The notes below the pieces were generated by a model. The model did not search any database. It had not been told where the DNA came from and saw nothing but the letters and a program-made list of their open reading frames with translations. A stretch of 64,000 bases of DNA from an uncultured Lachnospiraceae bacterium (lineage in GTDB: Bacteria; Bacillota; Clostridia; Lachnospirales; Lachnospiraceae): the NCBI GenBank assembly GCA_947626775.1, contig CANQTL010000007.1:34727-98726 (forward strand). The letters run 5' to 3'. This document shows, in pieces, positions 61,711 to 64,000 of the stretch. Position 1 is the stretch's first letter. Each line of letters starts with the position of its first letter. The translations under genes were made by a program, and so were the position numbers.

Positions 61711-63189
61711 GTGTCGGGCGTGCAGATTTTAAGAAGCAACAGAGCGCAGTATGAATATGAGATCCATGCATTGGTAAAATCTTTCTATCCGGCGTGGGAT
61801 CTGAAGATCCTGACGCCGGAGTCGTCGGTGAAAGACAGAAAAATATGGGAGATCCCGCCGGCGATGGAACTGGAATTTCAGGACAGTTTCGTGAGATTTA
61901 CCGTGTATGATAGTTTACATAACACATCCAACAGCTATACGTGGTGGGATGCGGACCGGGTGGACGCCGGGGAGTACAAGGATGCTTTCGGGCGGTTTCT
62001 CTATACGTCCCTGCAGGAAGAGACGGGGCGGTCTCTGCCCTGGGGCAATCTGACGGGCGTGAGGCCGACGAAACTCATCATGAATCTGCTGGAGGAAGGA
62101 AGAAGCGGACGGGATATCGCCCTGTATCTCGAGGAACAGCACTTTGTCAGCAGAGAGAAGATTGCGCTCGGCATTGAGATCGCGGAAAGAGAACGGCGGA
62201 TCCTGCGCACGCTTCACTACGAGGATGGCTACAGCCTCTACATAGGGATCCCTTTCTGTCCGACCACCTGTCTGTACTGCTCTTTTACGTCCTATCCGAT
62301 CGGCGCGTGGCGAGAGCGTGTGGGAGAGTATCTGGATGCGCTGGAGCGGGAGATGGAGGAGACGGCGCGGATGTGCGAGGGGAAGATTCTGGATACCGTC
62401 TACATCGGAGGCGGTACGCCGACGTCGCTGTCTGAGGAAGAGCTGGATCGGCTGCTTGCGACACTCAGAAACACCTTTGACTTCAGCACTGTACAGGAAT
62501 TTACCGTGGAGGCCGGACGCGCCGACAGTATCACCGGAGAGAAACTGAAAGTGATGCGTAAGCACGGTGTGACGAGAATTTCCGTGAATCCGCAGACCAT
62601 GCGGCAGAAAACGCTTGACCTGATTGGCAGGCGGCACACCGCAGAGCAGGTGAGAGACGCTTTCCTTGCGGCGCGCAAGGCTGGCTTCGATAACATCAAC
62701 ATGGATATCATTCTGGGACTGCCGGGTGAGACGGCGGAAGACGTGCGGGCGACGATTGAACAGATTCTCGCATTGACGCCGGATTCCCTGACGGTACATT
62801 CGCTGGCGGTCAAGCGCGCTTCCGCCTTGAACAGGTGGATCGAAGAGCACGGTGTCACCGCTTATAACAATACGGAGGAAACGATGCAGATCGCGGCGCT
62901 GGGCGCGCGGTCGATGGGAATGTCCCCCTACTATCTCTACCGTCAGAAAAACATGTCCGGCAACTTCGAGAACGTGGGCTACTGCACTGAGGGAAAGTAC
63001 GGCGTCTACAATATTCTTATCATGGAGGAGAAACAGACCATCGTGGCGTTGGGAGCCGGGAGTATCTCAAAAAGGGTGTACCCGGACGGGCGCATCGAGA
63101 GAAGCGAGAATGTCAAGGAAGTCGCTCTCTACATAGAAAAAATCGACGAAATGATTGAGCGGAAACGGAGATTATTTGAAGAAATGTAA
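61711..63189 (+). CDS. hemZ: Radical SAM coproporphyrinogen dehydrogenase HemZ
   Basis: 492 residues from a GTG at 61711 preceded by GGAAGGG; in-frame GTG 61648 and ATG 61663 are longer alternatives. An N-terminal domain of ~160 residues (WGNLTGVRPTKL) is typical of HemZ. The radical SAM cluster is FCPTTCLYC (C183, C187, C190), with VYIGGGTPTSL, ISVNPQTMRQKTL, INMDIILGLPGET and VHSLAVKRAS. HemZ-type proteins are annotated as oxygen-independent coproporphyrinogen oxidases. In gut Clostridia without a complete heme pathway they may act elsewhere. It ends in a strong terminator. Confidence 0.85.
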   Translation: MSGVQILRSNRAQYEYEIHALVKSFYPAWDLKILTPESSVKDRKIWEIPPAMELEFQDSFVRFTVYDSLHNTSNSYTWWDADRVDAGEYKDAFGRFLYTSLQEETGRSLPWGNLTGVRPTKLIMNLLEEGRSGRDIALYLEEQHFVSREKIALGIEIAERERRILRTLHYEDGYSLYIGIPFCPTTCLYCSFTSYPIGAWRERVGEYLDALEREMEETARMCEGKILDTVYIGGGTPTSLSEEELDRLLATLRNTFDFSTVQEFTVEAGRADSITGEKLKVMRKHGVTRISVNPQTMRQKTLDLIGRRHTAEQVRDAFLAARKAGFDNINMDIILGLPGETAEDVRATIEQILALTPDSLTVHSLAVKRASALNRWIEEHGVTAYNNTEETMQIAALGARSMGMSPYYLYRQKNMSGNFENVGYCTEGKYGVYNILIMEEKQTIVALGAGSISKRVYPDGRIERSENVKEVALYIEKIDEMIERKRRLFEEM

Positions 63190-63211
63190 CCCACGCTTAC
63201 AGACAACATAT

Positions 63212-63262
63212 AAGGAGCTATAACCATAACTCTATGGAGCATTGGTTATAGCTCCTTTCTTT
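63212..63262 (+). terminator. Terminator after hemZ
   Basis: Perfect 15-bp stem AAGGAGCTATAACCA/TGGTTATAGCTCCTT with a 16-base loop, followed by TCTTTG. Confidence 0.85.
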
Positions 63263-63463
63263 GCGAGGAAAATTACAATAAACTTTGTCATAATGCTCGT
63301 GTACGGTGAAGTAGCACAACAAACAGAACTGATACAGACAGCCACCCCGCGCTATTCCGAGCAAGGGAAAAATGGTATAATCGATCTGTCGAAGAAAAAT
63401 CGCCAGAGCGTCTTTTATCCGACATGGACTGAGGATAATTTGATTTCCGTCACAGCAATAATC

Positions 63464-63492
63464 TTGAAAAAGTTCGTTTAACCGTATATAAT
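63464..63492 (+). promoter_or_regulatory. Promoter of the small HTH gene
   Basis: TTGAAA, 17-base spacer and a perfect TATAAT, 25 bases before the start at 63518. Between the hemZ terminator and this promoter I see no gene; the 79-codon open frame at 63242 starts inside the terminator and ends over the promoter. Confidence 0.85.
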
Positions 63493-63517
63493 TTAAATAT
63501 AAAAATGGAGGTTTATT

Positions 63518-63724
63518 ATGTTCGATGTGATTTCCGTAAAAGAAGCTGCGGCGAAATGGAAGATTTCAGAACGGCGGATTCAAAAGCTGTGCGAAAACGG
63601 TAGAATTGCGGGAGTAAAGCGTTTCGGGCACTCGTGGATGATCCCCGCAGATGCAGAAAAGCCTTTCGATTTAAGGTGTAAGAACCGACAGAACGGAGAA
63701 AATAATCATGCTGAAACAGATTAA
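63518..63724 (+). CDS. Small helix-turn-helix DNA-binding protein
   Basis: 68 residues, GGAGG ribosome site. ISVKEAAAKWKISERRIQKL followed by RIAGVKRFGHSWMIP is the excisionase/MerR-like HTH_17 pattern seen in small Clostridia regulators and excisionase-like proteins. It has a consensus promoter and overlaps the LysR gene by 17 bases, so both belong to one transcript. Its target is unknown. Confidence 0.75.
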   Translation: MFDVISVKEAAAKWKISERRIQKLCENGRIAGVKRFGHSWMIPADAEKPFDLRCKNRQNGENNHAETD

Positions 63725-64000
63725 ATACTTTCAAGCCGTCGTTCGGGCTGGCAGCTTCAGCGAGGCGGCTGAACAATGTTACATATCGCAGTCCGCAATC
63801 TCTCAGCAGGTTCAGACCTTGGAACGGGAGCTGGGCGTAATGCTGCTGAAACGGGAAAACCGACGTTTCTCCTTGACGCCTGCCGGAGAGCATTTCTATC
63901 GGCAAAGCCTCCTGCTGATGGCGGATTTTGACCGGCTGTGCAAAGAAACAAAAAGGATCGCACAGGGAGAGGATTTTGTCCTGCGTATCGGATATATCAA
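63708..64000 (+). CDS. LysR-family transcriptional regulator (3' partial)
   Basis: The ATG at 63708 has GGAGAA upstream, and the frame is open to the window edge (97 codons). MLKQIKYFQAVVRAGSFSEA, then AEQCYISQSAISQQVQTLE, is the LysR winged HTH, with LLKRENRRFSLTPAG after it and a linker helix. The start of the effector domain (FVLRIGYI) is just reached. The effector and target genes are outside the window. Confidence 0.9.
   Translation, partial: MLKQIKYFQAVVRAGSFSEAAEQCYISQSAISQQVQTLERELGVMLLKRENRRFSLTPAGEHFYRQSLLLMADFDRLCKETKRIAQGEDFVLRIGYI

Noticed and set aside
63242..63481. 79-codon plus-strand open frame
   Set aside because: It starts inside the hemZ terminator and ends over the next promoter, without ribosome site or recognisable motif.

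Overview
The window looks like the chromosome of a Gram-positive Clostridia, most likely a Lachnospiraceae gut bacterium. The support is strong AGGAGG-type ribosome sites, a Trp T-box leader, HemZ, the adaptor MecA, a TnpW-type transposon protein, Rpn-family nucleases and DUF4422 sugar enzymes. This assignment is an inference; no rRNA is present.

Region 1 (about 1-24,970, AT-rich, all on +) is a cell-surface polysaccharide locus that runs off the left edge. It holds glycosyltransferases (GT2, several GT4/GT1-like, two DUF4422), a WbpB/WlbA-WbpD/WlbB-WbpE/WlbC set for a 2,3-diamino-sugar uronic acid, a second DegT-type aminotransferase, a sugar N-formyltransferase, an LpxD-like acyltransferase, methyltransferases, a CapA-like metallophosphatase and a TupA-like ATP-grasp enzyme. 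Two features stand out. Four coding regions each carry an uninterrupted run of exactly nine Gs (3291, 9063, 18785, 20146). All four are in frame now, and one G more or less would truncate the protein or change its tail, which is the signature of slipped-strand phase variation. In addition, about nine otherwise unrelated enzymes carry the same roughly 100-residue GAGxxG Rossmann-like module at one end.

Region 2 (about 24,990-28,570) is abruptly GC-rich. It continues the locus with a second DUF4422 protein and an epimerase / IspD-TarI-like cytidylyltransferase / zinc alcohol dehydrogenase trio, probably for a CDP-pentitol precursor.

Region 3 (28,880-36,560) is signalling: two hybrid histidine kinases, a tandem-receiver protein whose first receiver is degenerate, an Rrf2 regulator and a membrane chemotaxis-type transducer. 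Region 4 (36,600-39,110) is AT-richer mobile debris: a frameshifted IS200/IS605 transposase, an unidentified coding tail, an Rpn-family gene, tnpW and a broken fic gene.

Region 5 (39,150-45,360) is the tryptophan operon trpE-G-C-F-B-A behind a T-box leader with specifier UGG. trpD is absent, and exactly where it is usually found there is a compact array of nested inverted repeats that can form a pseudoknot just upstream of the trpC start. Region 6 (45,360-52,230) has a small minus-strand gene, a chemoreceptor, mecA, a YgjP-like metallopeptidase, a TPR membrane protein and gpmI. Region 7 (52,230-60,090) has a 134-bp hairpin element followed by a GntR (YtrA-type) regulator and an envelope ABC-transporter cluster with a membrane-anchored extracellular partner. 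Region 8 holds an enolase with an unusual insertion, hemZ, a small HTH protein and the start of a LysR regulator.
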